Below are positions 43,395 through 52,385 of a DNA stretch of 64,000 nucleotides, piece after piece (the stretch's first letter is position 1; every line of letters begins with the position of its first letter). Origin of the DNA: Janibacter cremeus (GTDB taxonomy: Bacteria > Actinomycetota > Actinomycetes > Actinomycetales > Dermatophilaceae); assembly GCF_013409205.1 (NCBI RefSeq), contig NZ_JACCAE010000001.1, forward strand, positions 62,001-126,000, given 5' to 3'. Below the pieces are notes generated by a model, which was not told the DNA's origin, did not search any database, and saw only the letters and a list, made by a program, of their open reading frames with translations. The position numbers were made by a program, and so were the translations under genes.

Positions 43395-45277
43395 CAGGCG
43401 TTCCCTCCTGCCGGGCGGACGGCTGGGTCGATGTCGACCTGGCCACGTCCTCGATAGCGCAACTTCGCCTCCCGCAGCGTGTTCACGTCAAAGCCGGACC
43501 ACGGGTGGCCGGAGGCGAAGAACTTGTTGCGCGCGAGGATCGTGAGCATCGGGTGGGTGAAGAGCCAGAAGATCGCCAGGTCGATCAGCGTCGTCAGGCC
43601 CAGGGTGAAGGCGAAGCCACGCACCCCGGAACTGGCCAGGACGTACAGGACGACCGCGGCGATGAAGTTGACGCCGTCGGCGACGAGGATCGTGCCCTTG
43701 GCCCGGGCCCAGCCGGCCTCGACCGCGGCGCGCAGGTTGCGTCCCTCACGCAACTCGTCCCTGACTCTCTCGAAGTAGACGATGAAGCTGTCCGCGGTGA
43801 CACCGATGGCGATGATCAGACCTGTCACGCCCGCCATGTCGAGGCGATAGTTGTACCCCCAGGACAACAGGGCGATGGCCAGGTAGGTGATCCCGAACGC
43901 GACGACCATCGAGCCGACCACGACGACCGACAGGGCGCGGTACTGCACCAGGGCGTAGAGCAGCACGATGAACAGACCGATGATGCCGGCGATGATGCCG
44001 AAGCGCAGCTGCTCGGAGCCCAGCGTGGGGCTGATGTCCTGGCGGGTCTGCAGGTCGAAGGACATCGGCAGCGCACCGAACTTCAGTGACTGGGCCAGGC
44101 TGCGGGCTTCGTCGATGTCGAAGCCGGTGATGCTCGCCCGTCCGCTCGGGATGGCCTCGTTGAAGCCGGGTGCGATGAGCACCTGGGAGTCGAGCACGGC
44201 CGCCAGTGCGTTGTAGGACCCCGGGGGGTTGACCGGCGAGGTGGTGTTGAGCGGCTGCATGCCGACCATCTTCTGGGAGATCTCCTTGTACTTCTCGCGG
44301 CCGTCGCTCGTGAGCGTCAGCGAGATCTCCGGGTTGTTGGTCTGGGCGCCCTGCGGGCTGACCTGGTAACCGGCCTCGGCATCGTCGATGTCCTTGCCGG
44401 GGACGACGACGGGTCCGAGCACGTATTTCAGCGCCCCGTCCTGGGAGCAGGCCACGATCGGGTCCTTCGTCGCCACGGGCGCCTGCTCCGGTGGCTCCGA
44501 GCAGTCCAGCTCCTGGAACGTGTTCCACAGCTTCGTGGACACGTGGTTGGGGTCCATCGGACCCGTCGGCTTGCCGGAGGGGGTCCAGTCGATCCCGGCA
44601 GCCGGGTCCTGGGCCGGCTGACCCTCGCCATTCGAGGGCGTCTCGTCCTGCGCCGGCGTCGTCTCGTCGGAGGTGGACGACTTCGTGGGATCGTCCGAGG
44701 GTGCGGTCGGCTCGGCAGACGTCTCCACCGACTGGGCGCCACCGTCGGAGGACTCCTTGTCGGAGGTATTCCCGTCGGAAACCTTCTCGTCGGCGGACTT
44801 CTCTCCGTCGCCCGTGCCGGACGTCGGTGACTCGGTACCCGACGGGGTCGGCTCAGCGGCCTTCGTACTGCCGACGGCGGTGGCCAGGACCGGGCGGAAC
44901 TGCATCTGCGAGGAGGCCGAGATGGCCTCCTCCTGCTCCTCGGTCGGCGTACCCGGCATGGCGACCACGATGTTGCTGTCACCCTGCGTGGTCACCTCGG
45001 CGCCGGTCGTGCCCTGGGAGTCGATGCGCTGGACGATGATGTCGCGTGCCTGGGCCAGCTGATCGGACGAGACGGCCGACCCCTCCACCCTCGGTTCGAG
45101 GACGATCTGCGTACCACCGGCCAGGTCCAGGCCCAGTCGCGGGGCCCACGTCGCGCTCTGCTTGGCGACGCCGTAGCTGAGCGCTCCGACGAGCACGAGA
45201 ATGCCCACGAAGAGCCAGATCAGTGTGCGGGTGGCGTTGTCCCTGCGGGCAGCGTCCTTGCTGCGGCGAGCCTCCAC
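43394..45277 (-). CDS. secD: Protein-export membrane protein SecD, with a long low-complexity insert
   Basis: A 627-residue SecD. First helix at ~19-38, LGLDLAGGTQIVLEPRV at 48-63 and the P1 domain follow. Residues ~137-229 are a Ser/Thr/Asp/Glu/Pro-rich linker within the extracytoplasmic region that ordinary SecD lacks. The membrane domain has FIVYFERVRDELREG and the other helices. The linker is in frame with no stop, so it is real, and probably extracytoplasmic and flexible. GTG at 45277 lies 1 bp after yajC. Confidence 0.94.
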   Translation of the reverse strand: MEARRSKDAARRDNATRTLIWLFVGILVLVGALSYGVAKQSATWAPRLGLDLAGGTQIVLEPRVEGSAVSSDQLAQARDIIVQRIDSQGTTGAEVTTQGDSNIVVAMPGTPTEEQEEAISASSQMQFRPVLATAVGSTKAAEPTPSGTESPTSGTGDGEKSADEKVSDGNTSDKESSDGGAQSVETSAEPTAPSDDPTKSSTSDETTPAQDETPSNGEGQPAQDPAAGIDWTPSGKPTGPMDPNHVSTKLWNTFQELDCSEPPEQAPVATKDPIVACSQDGALKYVLGPVVVPGKDIDDAEAGYQVSPQGAQTNNPEISLTLTSDGREKYKEISQKMVGMQPLNTTSPVNPPGSYNALAAVLDSQVLIAPGFNEAIPSGRASITGFDIDEARSLAQSLKFGALPMSFDLQTRQDISPTLGSEQLRFGIIAGIIGLFIVLLYALVQYRALSVVVVGSMVVAFGITYLAIALLSWGYNYRLDMAGVTGLIIAIGVTADSFIVYFERVRDELREGRNLRAAVEAGWARAKGTILVADGVNFIAAVVLYVLASSGVRGFAFTLGLTTLIDLAIFWLFTHPMLTILARNKFFASGHPWSGFDVNTLREAKLRYRGRGQVDIDPAVRPAGGNA

Positions 45278-45278
45278 G

Positions 45279-45578
45279 TCAGTCCTGCCCGTTGTCGGTC
45301 GACGTCTGGGTGCCGGTCTCGGCCTTCATCCCGATCGCCCGACGGTCGAGGGTGAGGATCGTTCCCGGGGCGACTTCGAGGCGAACCCGGTCCTCATCGA
45401 GGTCGGTGATCCGGCCGAGGATCCCCGAGGTCGTGAAGACCTCGTCCCCCACCTGCAGGGATGCGGAGAACTGCGCCATGGTGCGCTGCCGCTTCCTGGC
45501 GGAGTAGAGCATGAAGCCGATGAGCAGCAGCGGGAGGATGAGCAGGAGCAGGCTGGCGGTCTGCGAGCCTTGGTTCAT
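45279..45578 (-). CDS. yajC: Preprotein translocase subunit YajC
   Basis: A 99-residue single-pass membrane protein. N-terminal helix (residues ~8-25, LLLLILPLLLIGFMLYSARK) is followed by the family segment VGDEVFTTSGILGRITDLDEDRVRLEVAPG. It belongs to the SecDF-YajC complex. ATG at 45578 starts the yajC-secD-secF-apt-rel run; a 137-bp gap separates it from ruvB. Confidence 0.93.
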   Translation of the reverse strand: MNQGSQTASLLLLILPLLLIGFMLYSARKRQRTMAQFSASLQVGDEVFTTSGILGRITDLDEDRVRLEVAPGTILTLDRRAIGMKAETGTQTSTDNGQD

Positions 45579-45626
45579 GAGTGGGACTTCCTGGGTCGGG
45601 ACCGATCGGTCAGGTCGACGTCACAG

Positions 45627-45648
45627 TGGCTCGGGAGGCCCCGAGCCA
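45627..45648 (-). terminator. Hairpin between ruvB and yajC
   Basis: A 9-bp GC-rich stem (TGGCTCGGG with CCCGAGCCA) and a 4-base loop. It could end ruvCAB or attenuate read-through into yajC. There is no T-run. Confidence 0.45.
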
Positions 45649-45715
45649 ATGGCCGAGTCTAATCAGGCCACCGCCGTGACCAACGGGTAGGCCGGTGACG
45701 GGGTTCCGCGCGGCG

Positions 45716-46840
45716 TCATCCGAGGCGTCCGGCCTCAGGGTCGTCAGGCAGGGGAAGGGGGGTCTGTGCCCCTGCCGGAGGGCTCAGGTCGAGGTGCTGC
45801 CAGGCCGCGGGCGTCGCCAGGCGCCCCCGGGGGCTGCGCACGATGTAGCCCTGTCGCACCAGGTAGGGCTCGGCCACCGTCTCCACGGTGTCCGTCTCCT
45901 CCCCGACGGAGACCGCGAGGGTGGACAGGCCGACCGGCCCCCCACCGAAGCGACGGCACAGGGCGTCCAGGACGGCCCGATCAAGGCGGTCCAGACCGAT
46001 CTCGTCGACGTCGAAGAGGGCCAGTGCCCGGTGGGCCGCATCGAGCCCGACCCGGCCGGTGCCGTGCACCTGGGCCCAGTCCCGCACCCGTCGCAGCAGC
46101 CGGTTGGCCACGCGCGGGGTCCCGCGGGAGCGCCGGGCGATCTCGGCCAGGGCATCCCCGTCCGACTCGACCTCGAGCAGGCCTGCGCTGCGGGCGAGGA
46201 TCTTCTCCAGGTCGGCATCGTCGTAGAAGTCGAGGTGACCGGTGAAGCCGAAGCGGTCTCGCAGCGGCGCCGGCAGCAGTCCTGCCCGGGTGGTCGCGCC
46301 CACGACGGTGAAGGGGGGCAGCTCCAGCGGGATGGCGGTGGCACCCGGGCCCTTGCCGACGATGACGTCCACCCGGAAGTCCTCCATCGCGAGGTAGAGC
46401 ATCTCCTCGGCGGGACGTGACATGCGGTGGATCTCGTCGAAGAAGAGCACCTCCCCCTCGGTCAGCGAGGACAGGACGGAGGCCAGGTCACCGGCGTGCT
46501 GGATCGCGGGGCCGGAGGTGACCCGGATCGGCTGCTCGAGCTCGGCCGCGACGATCATCGCCAACGTGGTCTTGCCCAGACCGGGAGGGCCGGAGAGCAG
46601 GACGTGATCCGGGGGCGAGCCGCGTCGGCGGGCGGCCTCGAGGACGAGCCCGAGCTGGTCGCGCACCTTCGGCTGGCCGGGGAAGTCGGCGAGCCTACGC
46701 GGTCGCAGCGCGGCCTCGACGACCCCGTCGTCGTCCGTGCTCCCGGCATCGACGATCCGGGCGGTCGCGTCGTAGGACCCGTCGCCTTCCCGGGGGTCGT
46801 CCTCGGCCACACGGATCTCGGAGCTGAAGCCATCGCTCAT
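45716..46840 (-). CDS. ruvB: Holliday junction DNA helicase RuvB
   Basis: A 374-residue AAA+ motor that, with RuvA, drives branch migration of Holliday junctions. Walker A is [16 protein letters not shown], Walker B FFDEIHRM, sensor region [19 protein letters not shown], and the C-terminal winged helix carries [21 protein letters not shown]. About 35 acidic residues precede the core. ATG at 46840 overlaps the ruvA stop by 4 bp. Confidence 0.97.
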   Translation of the reverse strand: MSDGFSSEIRVAEDDPREGDGSYDATARIVDAGSTDDDGVVEAALRPRRLADFPGQPKVRDQLGLVLEAARRRGSPPDHVLLSGPPGLGKTTLAMIVAAELEQPIRVTSGPAIQHAGDLASVLSSLTEGEVLFFDEIHRMSRPAEEMLYLAMEDFRVDVIVGKGPGATAIPLELPPFTVVGATTRAGLLPAPLRDRFGFTGHLDFYDDADLEKILARSAGLLEVESDGDALAEIARRSRGTPRVANRLLRRVRDWAQVHGTGRVGLDAAHRALALFDVDEIGLDRLDRAVLDALCRRFGGGPVGLSTLAVSVGEETDTVETVAEPYLVRQGYIVRSPRGRLATPAAWQHLDLSPPAGAQTPLPLPDDPEAGRLG

Positions 46841-47439
46841 CGCGCGAGCACCTGCAGGGCCGCCTTGAGTGCTGTGGACACGTCAGCAGGTCCGTCATCG
46901 TCGCCGCCCTCGCGGGAGACCTTGTCCACCGCGTCCGTGGACTGCCTGCTCGAGTAGCCGAGCCCGACCAGGGCCTCGGTGACCTGGTCGTGCCATCCCC
47001 CGGCACCAGCGGGTGCCTTCGTCGCCCTCGCCCCGGGGACCTCGGGCAGCTTGCCGCGCAGCTCGAGGGCAATGCGCTCCGCGCCCTTCTTGCCGATGCC
47101 CGGCACCTTCGTCAGCGTCGCGATGTCGTCGGCGGCCACGGCCGCCGACAGCTCCTCGGGGCTGAGCACCGACAGCAGCGCCATGGCCACGCGGGGCCCG
47201 ACCCCGGTGACCGTCTGTGCCAGCTCGAAGGTGTCGCGCTCCCCCGCTGCGGAGAAACCGTAGAGGGTCATCGAGTCCTCGCGCACGACCATGCTCGTCG
47301 CCAGCTCCACCTCTGCCCCGTGGCGGCAGCCGGCGGCCACGGCGGGTGGCGTGTGCACCAGCAGACCGACGCCGTGGACGTCGACCACGATGCGATCCAG
47401 TCCGACGTGGCCGGCGACCCCGCGTACCGAGGCGATCAT
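46837..47439 (-). CDS. ruvA: Holliday junction DNA helicase subunit RuvA
   Basis: A 200-residue tetrameric junction-binding protein. The start [13 protein letters not shown] and the two helix-hairpin-helix motifs ([22 protein letters not shown] and [20 protein letters not shown]) are intact; domain III, residues ~150-200, binds RuvB. ATG at 47439 overlaps the ruvC stop by 4 bp. A longer open frame upstream is inside ruvC and was not used. Confidence 0.96.
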   Translation of the reverse strand: MIASVRGVAGHVGLDRIVVDVHGVGLLVHTPPAVAAGCRHGAEVELATSMVVREDSMTLYGFSAAGERDTFELAQTVTGVGPRVAMALLSVLSPEELSAAVAADDIATLTKVPGIGKKGAERIALELRGKLPEVPGARATKAPAGAGGWHDQVTEALVGLGYSSRQSTDAVDKVSREGGDDDGPADVSTALKAALQVLAR

Positions 47440-47972
47440 CGGGCCGCCACCGCCCGCTGGCGGGCTCTCTCGCCGGCAGCTGCGAGCTCGCGTCGAGCCT
47501 GACCGGCGCCCCGCCACTGGTGGCAGATGGCCAGGGCGAGGGCGTCGGCCGCGTCCGCCGGCCGGGGAGCCTCGTCGAGGGTGAGGATGCGCGTGACCAT
47601 GGTGGCCACCTGCGCCTTGTCGGCGCGCCCGGACCCGGTGACCGCGGCCTTGACCTCGGTCGGCGTGTGGAGCACGACCGGGAGTCCGCGGCGTGCCCCG
47701 GCAAGCAGGACGAGGCCGCTCACCTGGGCGGTGGTCATGACGGTGGGCACGTGGTCGGCAGCGTAGACCCGCTCCAGGGCGATCGCGTCGGGCTCGAATC
47801 GGTCCACCCACGAGTCGAGCTGGTCCTGGATGTAGACGAGCCGGTCCCCCGGGGAGCGCTGCGCGCTGGTGCGCACGACGCCGACGGCAACCATGCGCAG
47901 GTCACGGGCCCGGCCGTCGACGACTCCGAGGCCGCACCGGGTCAGTCCCGGGTCCACGCCGAGCACGCGCAC
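47436..47972 (-). CDS. ruvC: Crossover junction endodeoxyribonuclease RuvC
   Basis: A 178-residue Holliday junction resolvase. The catalytic aspartate lies in [16 protein letters not shown] and further acids in [16 protein letters not shown] and [13 protein letters not shown] chose GTG at 47972, which has GGAGG 6 bases ahead; the GTG at 47978 abuts the GGAGG and is less likely. It heads ruvCAB, and an SOS-type box lies about 50 bases upstream. Confidence 0.94.
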   Translation of the reverse strand: MRVLGVDPGLTRCGLGVVDGRARDLRMVAVGVVRTSAQRSPGDRLVYIQDQLDSWVDRFEPDAIALERVYAADHVPTVMTTAQVSGLVLLAGARRGLPVVLHTPTEVKAAVTGSGRADKAQVATMVTRILTLDEAPRPADAADALALAICHQWRGAGQARRELAAAGERARQRAVAAR

Positions 47973-48020
47973 GTGCACCCTCCTCGATCCGACGGCAGCG
48001 CGTCTCCTGACCACGCCGCT

Positions 48021-48036
48021 TAGAACACCTGTTCTA
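48021..48036 (-). promoter_or_regulatory. LexA-type SOS box upstream of ruvC
   Basis: TAGAAC-ACCT-GTTCTA is a perfect 6-bp inverted repeat matching the Gram-positive/actinobacterial LexA consensus core GAAC-N4-GTTC. It lies about 50 bases before the ruvC start, as in other actinobacteria where ruvCAB is in the SOS regulon. It probably makes ruvCAB damage-inducible. Confidence 0.85.
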
Positions 48037-48047
48037 GTCGAAGACTA

Positions 48048-48080
48048 CGTGTCGGCGGCCGCGTGACGACCGCCGACACG
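48048..48080 (-). terminator. Terminator of yebC
   Basis: An 11-bp perfect stem (CGTGTCGGCGG with CCGCCGACACG) and an 11-base loop lie a few bases after the yebC stop on the minus strand, before the SOS box. Confidence 0.7.
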
Positions 48081-48084
48081 CCGG

Positions 48085-48843
48085 TCACTCCTCGGCGTCA
48101 AGCTGCTCCAGGACCTCGTCGGAGACGTCCCCATTGGTGTAGACGTTCTGCACGTCGTCGCTGTCCTCGAGTGCCTCGACGACCCGGATCATCTTCTTCG
48201 CCCCGTCGAGGTCGAGCGGGACCTCCAGGCTGGGGAGGAAGACTGCCTCGGCGGAGTCGTAGTCGACGTCCGCCTCCTGCAGCGCGGTGCGCACGTCGAC
48301 GAAGTTCGTCGCCTCGGAGACGATCTGCCAGGACTCGCCGTAGTCGTTGATCTCCTCGGCGCCGGCCTCCAGGACGATCTCGAGCAGCTCCTCGTCGCTC
48401 TTCTCGGCCTTGGGGACCATCACGACACCGCGACGGTTGAAGAGATATGCCACGGAGTTCGGGTCGGCGAGGTTGCCACCGTTGCGGCTGAGCGCGGTCC
48501 GGACCTCGGTGGCCGCCCGGTTCTTGTTGTCGGTGAGGCACTCGATGAGCACGGCGACCCCGCCCGGGGCATATCCCTCGTAGGTGATGGCCTCCCAGTT
48601 GGAGCCACCGGCCTCGGCCCCCGAGCCGCGCTTGACCGCGCGGTCGATGTTGTCGTTGGGGACGGAGTTCTTCTTCGCCTTCTGGATGGCGTCGTAGAGC
48701 GTCGGGTTGCCGGCCGGGTCACCGCCACCCGTACGGGCAGCCACCTCGATGTACTTGATCAGCTTGGCGAAGAGCTTGCCGCGCTTGGCGTCGATCGCCG
48801 CCTTCTTGTGCTTCGTGGTTGCCCACTTGGAGTGGCCGGACAC
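48085..48843 (-). CDS. YebC/PmpR-family protein (translation or transcription factor)
   Basis: A 252-residue protein of the YebC family. The N-terminus [28 protein letters not shown] is diagnostic; [28 protein letters not shown] and [17 protein letters not shown] segments follow. YebC proteins have been described as DNA-binding regulators and more recently as ribosome-associated factors, so the exact role is open. GTG at 48843 has GGAGA 6-7 bases ahead. TAGGAT (48884-48889) is a candidate -10. It lies between pdxT and ruvC as in mycobacteria. Confidence 0.93.
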   Translation of the reverse strand: MSGHSKWATTKHKKAAIDAKRGKLFAKLIKYIEVAARTGGGDPAGNPTLYDAIQKAKKNSVPNDNIDRAVKRGSGAEAGGSNWEAITYEGYAPGGVAVLIECLTDNKNRAATEVRTALSRNGGNLADPNSVAYLFNRRGVVMVPKAEKSDEELLEIVLEAGAEEINDYGESWQIVSEATNFVDVRTALQEADVDYDSAEAVFLPSLEVPLDLDGAKKMIRVVEALEDSDDVQNVYTNGDVSDEVLEQLDAEE

Positions 48844-48942
48844 GTAGGTCTCCTCGGGTGGCTGGTGGATGGTCCGATCGTCGATCCTACGCGCCGTGGT
48901 CGCCGCGGCCCCGGTCCTGCCCCGCCCGCTCGGCGATGGGTG

Positions 48943-49575
48943 TCAGGCGGGCCCGGCCATTGCGACGAAGAGCCGGTGCACCCGGTGGTCACCGGTGACC
49001 TCGGGGTGGAAGCTGGTCGCCAGCAGAGGGCCCTGGCGCACGACGACCGGGCGGGTCTCCCCCTTCGCCCCGACTGCCGCGAGCACCTCCACACCATCTC
49101 CCCACTCCTCGACCCATGGGGCGCGGATGAAGACCGCCCGCACCGGACCACCCTCCACGCCACGAACCTCGAGGTCGCACTCGTGGGAGTCGACCTGCCG
49201 GCCGAAGGCATTGCGCCGGACGGTGATGTCCAGCCCCCCGAGAGTCTGCTGGTCGCGGTGGCCGTCGAGGATCCGGTCGGCCAGCAGGATCATCCCGGCG
49301 CAGCTGCCGTACACCGGCATCCCGTCGGCGATCCGGGAGCGAAGGGGGTCACGCAGCCCGAAGGTCCGGGTCAGTTTGTCGATCGTCGTCGACTCACCGC
49401 CGGGGATCACCAGGGCGTCCACCTCGGCGAGCTCCTCGGGGCGGCGCACAGGGGTGGCGGTCGCTCCCGACGACTCGAGGGCGGCCCGGTGCTCTCGCAC
49501 GTCTCCCTGGACGGCAAGAACGCCGATTCGCGGGCGAGCGCCGGGCACCGACGACCCGAGCGGAGCGGATGTCAT
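48943..49575 (-). CDS. pdxT: Pyridoxal 5'-phosphate synthase glutaminase subunit PdxT
   Basis: A 210-residue class-I glutaminase that supplies ammonia to PdxS. Start region [13 protein letters not shown], the PGGESTT oxyanion stretch, the nucleophile Cys in [12 protein letters not shown] and the His-Glu pair in [10 protein letters not shown] are all intact. ATG at 49575 is preferred; a longer upstream frame is not family-like. In many actinobacteria pdxT follows pdxS directly; here a small gene of opposite strand sits between them. Confidence 0.96.
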   Translation of the reverse strand: MTSAPLGSSVPGARPRIGVLAVQGDVREHRAALESSGATATPVRRPEELAEVDALVIPGGESTTIDKLTRTFGLRDPLRSRIADGMPVYGSCAGMILLADRILDGHRDQQTLGGLDITVRRNAFGRQVDSHECDLEVRGVEGGPVRAVFIRAPWVEEWGDGVEVLAAVGAKGETRPVVVRQGPLLATSFHPEVTGDHRVHRLFVAMAGPA

Positions 49576-49709
49576 GCGGCACCAACGACAGGACGCACGT
49601 GGCGGGGCCCTACCTCGTACCCGTTTCCGGACCGACCGAACCGGGTAGGTCCTGACCAGCGGCCACGAGAGGCGTGGCATGCCGTGACGAACGGACTGTG
49701 GAGGTCCCC

Positions 49710-49991
49710 ATGCGCAAGATGTCGCTGTTGGTTGGTGCAGGGATCGGCTACGTGCTCGGAACCCGGGCCGGACGTGAGAAGTACGACCGCATGGCCGCCC
49801 AGGTGCAGCGGCTGCGGCGCGACCCACGCGTGAAGGACAAGGCCCAGCAGGCCCGCCGGGCTGCTGACGACCTCGGCCACAAGGCCGGGGAGAAGGTCAC
49901 GGAGGCAGTCGAGCGCACCGGCTCGTCGTCGGATGGCTCCGGCGACGACCCCTTCCCGACTTCGGCCCCGCCCGGCGGCACCGGGGCCTGA
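49710..49991 (+). CDS. Small YtxH-like protein
   Basis: A 93-residue protein with a short hydrophobic N-terminus ([21 protein letters not shown]) and a basic/Ala-rich helical remainder ([31 protein letters not shown]), ending in Ser/Pro/Gly. It resembles YtxH-type general-stress proteins; the role is unknown. ATG at 49710 has GGAGG 5-6 bases ahead; a longer frame starts at 49674 and is less likely. It is convergent with pdxS and the stop lies inside the shared terminator stem. Confidence 0.85.
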   Translation: MRKMSLLVGAGIGYVLGTRAGREKYDRMAAQVQRLRRDPRVKDKAQQARRAADDLGHKAGEKVTEAVERTGSSSDGSGDDPFPTSAPPGGTGA

Positions 49992-50003
49992 TCCGGCCCC
50001 GGT
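49980..50003. terminator. Terminator over both stop codons, YtxH-like gene / pdxS
   Basis: A 9-bp stem (ACCGGGGCC with GGCCCCGGT) and a 6-base loop. The YtxH-like stop (49989-49991) is in the loop and the pdxS stop begins at 50003. Compact bidirectional terminator. Confidence 0.65.
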
Positions 50004-50899
50004 CACCAGCCGCGCTCGGCGAGCCGGTGCGGCTGCGGGATCTCGTCGACGGTGATGCCGACCATGGCCTCGCCCAGGCCGCGGGAGACCTTGGCGAGGG
50101 TGTCCGGGTCGTCGTGGAAGGTCGTCGCCTTGACGATCGCCTCGGCACGCTCGGCAGGGTTGCCGGCCTTGAAGATGCCCGACCCGACGAAGACGCCCTC
50201 GGCCCCGAGCTGCATCATCATCGCGGCGTCGGCCGGGGTGGCGATGCCACCTGCGGTGAAGAGCACGACCGGCAGCTTGCCGTGGGTCGCGACCTCCTTG
50301 ACCAGGTCGAAGGGGGCCTGCAGCTCCTTGGCCGCGACGAAGAGCTCGTCCTCGGGCAGGGAGGCGATCCGATTGATCTCGGAGCGGATCGAGCGCATGT
50401 GCGTCGTCGCGTTGGAGACGTCACCGGTGCCGGCCTCCCCCTTCGAGCGGATCATCGCCGCGCCCTCGGTGATGCGGCGCAGGGCCTCGCCGAGATTCGT
50501 GGCACCGCAGACGAAGGGGACGGTGAAATTCCACTTGTCGATGTGGTTGGTGTAGTCGGCCGGGGTGAGCACCTCGGACTCGTCGACGTAGTCGACACCG
50601 AGCGACTGCAGCACCTGCGCCTCCACGAAGTGGCCGATGCGCGCCTTGGCCATCACGGGGATGGAGACGGTGTTGACGATTCCCTCGATCATGTCCGGGT
50701 CGCTCATCCGGGACACGCCGCCCTGGGCACGGATGTCGGCGGGCACGCGCTCGAGCGCCATGACGGCGACCGCGCCGGCGTCCTCGGCGATCTTCGCCTG
50801 CTCGGGGGTGACCACGTCCATGATCACCCCGCCCTTGAGCATCTCGGCCATGCCGCGCTTGACGCGCGCCGTCCCGGTCCCGGTGGTGGCACTGCTCAT
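50003..50899 (-). CDS. pdxS: Pyridoxal 5'-phosphate synthase subunit PdxS
   Basis: A 298-residue TIM-barrel that builds PLP from ribose 5-phosphate, glyceraldehyde 3-phosphate and ammonia from Pdx[36 protein letters not shown] is diagnostic; active-site lysines lie in [10 protein letters not shown] and nearby, and the phosphate-binding [10 protein letters not shown] follows. ATG at 50899 has AGGAG upstream. It is divergent from pdxR, its likely regulator. Confidence 0.97.
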   Translation of the reverse strand: MSSATTGTGTARVKRGMAEMLKGGVIMDVVTPEQAKIAEDAGAVAVMALERVPADIRAQGGVSRMSDPDMIEGIVNTVSIPVMAKARIGHFVEAQVLQSLGVDYVDESEVLTPADYTNHIDKWNFTVPFVCGATNLGEALRRITEGAAMIRSKGEAGTGDVSNATTHMRSIRSEINRIASLPEDELFVAAKELQAPFDLVKEVATHGKLPVVLFTAGGIATPADAAMMMQLGAEGVFVGSGIFKAGNPAERAEAIVKATTFHDDPDTLAKVSRGLGEAMVGITVDEIPQPHRLAERGW

Positions 50900-50932
50900 G
50901 ACTCACTCCTCGTCCCGGTCGCGTGCGCACGA

Positions 50933-51019
50933 CCTAGTTGTTTGATCTAGGCCATAAATTACCACGGCACAGGTCAAACTCTCGTCGGTGCCCGCGAACA
51001 GCGGGAAGCCACCTAGACT
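50933..51019. promoter_or_regulatory. pdxS / pdxR intergenic control region
   Basis: Contains a CCTAG-N9-CTAGG inverted repeat (50933-50951), TTGACC on the minus strand (50972-50977) as a candidate pdxS -35, and TAGACT on the plus strand (51014-51019) as the pdxR -10, 7 bases before its GTG. MocR-type PdxR proteins bind such spacers and control both genes. Exact operators are not proven. Confidence 0.45.
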
Positions 51020-51026
51020 CGCTCGC

Positions 51027-52364
51027 GTGGGTACCAAGGCAGCAACGCTGATCATCGGCGGCACGGCGGCGCAGATCGCCGACAGCGTGCGTGGTCTCGT
51101 CGAGCGTGGCCACCTCTCTCCCGGCGAGACGCTGCCGCCTGTGCGGGCCCTCGCCGAGCAGCTCGGCGTCAACCGCAACACAGCCGTCGCCGCCTATCGC
51201 ACGTTGGCCCGCTCCGGGGTCGTCGTGTCGCAGGGCCGGGCCGGCACCCGGGTCGCGCAGCGATCACGCGTGCCGCAGGAGGGTTTCGCCGCTGCCGGGC
51301 CCCTGCGCGACGTGGGCAACGGCAACCCCGATCCGCGCTGGATCCCCGACCTGGGGCCGGCGCTGGCGACGGCCGCGGGGCGGCGACCGGTGCTCTACGG
51401 CGAGCCCGTGATCGACCCCGGTCTCAAGGCATGGGCACAGCAGTGGATCGCGCCCGATGTCCCCACGCAGACGCAGGACCTGCACCTGACCCTCACCAGT
51501 GGGGCGGTCGACGCCGTCGAGCGGCTCCTGGCCCAGGCCTTGCTGCGTGACGACACGGTCGCCCTCGAGGACCCGTGCTTCCTGGCCAGCATCCACCTCG
51601 CCCAGCTCGGCGGATATCGCGCCGTGCCGGTCCCCGTCGACGCCGAGGGCATGACGGTCGAGGGACTGCGCGATGCCCTCGACCAGGGTGTCCGGGCCGT
51701 CGTGAGCACCCCCCGGGCGCAGAACCCCACCGGCGCGTCGCTGAGCGCCCGTCGCGCCGCGGACCTGAGGGAGGTCCTCGCCGAGCACCCGTACGTCCTC
51801 GTGGTCCAGGACGACTACTTCTCCTACCTCTCCCGCCAGCCCTTCCACTCGATCATCGGCCCCGACCACCAGCGTTGGGCCCTGGTGCGCTCGGTCTCGA
51901 AGTTCGCCGGTCCGGACATGTGCCTGGCGGTGATGGCCTCCGATGCGGATACCGCCGCGCGTCTGGAGATGCGCCTGCGACCGGGCACCACCTGGGTCAG
52001 CCACCTGCTGCAACGGATCACCCACTCGGTCATGAGCGACCCGGCCGCCCTGGCGCTGATCGAGCAGGCGGGTGCGCACTACGCCGAGCGGAACGGGTCA
52101 TTCGCCGACCTGCTCACGGCCCGGGGCCTGCCGACCGAGGCGGGCGACGGGATGAGCCTGTGGGTCACGCTGCCCGTCGCGGCACGGGAGGTCGCTGATC
52201 GACTCACGCGGCGGGGTTGGTTGGTTCGCACCGGCGACGAGTTCCGGCTCGAGCAGACCGACGAGCGCTCCCGCCACCTGCGGCTGACCGTGCACGACCT
52301 GGGCGAGGAGGACGCGGCCGCCCTCGCCAACGACCTCGCCGATGCCGTGCACGCGGCGGGCTGA
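51027..52364 (+). CDS. pdxR: MocR/PdxR-family transcriptional regulator with aminotransferase domain
   Basis: A 445-residue MocR protein: GntR-type winged helix (residues ~5-75, RGLVERGHLSPGETLPPVRALAEQLGVNRNTAVAAYRTLARSGVV) fused to a fold-I aminotransferase-like domain that binds PLP (SVSKFAGPDMCLAVM includes the PLP-lysine region). Divergent placement from pdxS marks it as the vitamin B6 regulator. GTG at 51027 follows TAGACT by 7 bases and has no ribosome site, suggesting a leaderless start. Confidence 0.92.
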   Translation: MGTKAATLIIGGTAAQIADSVRGLVERGHLSPGETLPPVRALAEQLGVNRNTAVAAYRTLARSGVVVSQGRAGTRVAQRSRVPQEGFAAAGPLRDVGNGNPDPRWIPDLGPALATAAGRRPVLYGEPVIDPGLKAWAQQWIAPDVPTQTQDLHLTLTSGAVDAVERLLAQALLRDDTVALEDPCFLASIHLAQLGGYRAVPVPVDAEGMTVEGLRDALDQGVRAVVSTPRAQNPTGASLSARRAADLREVLAEHPYVLVVQDDYFSYLSRQPFHSIIGPDHQRWALVRSVSKFAGPDMCLAVMASDADTAARLEMRLRPGTTWVSHLLQRITHSVMSDPAALALIEQAGAHYAERNGSFADLLTARGLPTEAGDGMSLWVTLPVAAREVADRLTRRGWLVRTGDEFRLEQTDERSRHLRLTVHDLGEEDAAALANDLADAVHAAG

Positions 52365-52385
52365 GCTGACCCGTACCCCTCAGCC
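52359..52385. terminator. Terminator over both stop codons, pdxR / LemA-like gene
   Basis: A 7-bp stem (GGCTGAG with CTCAGCC) and a 13-base loop; each arm includes a stop codon of the convergent genes. Confidence 0.45.
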
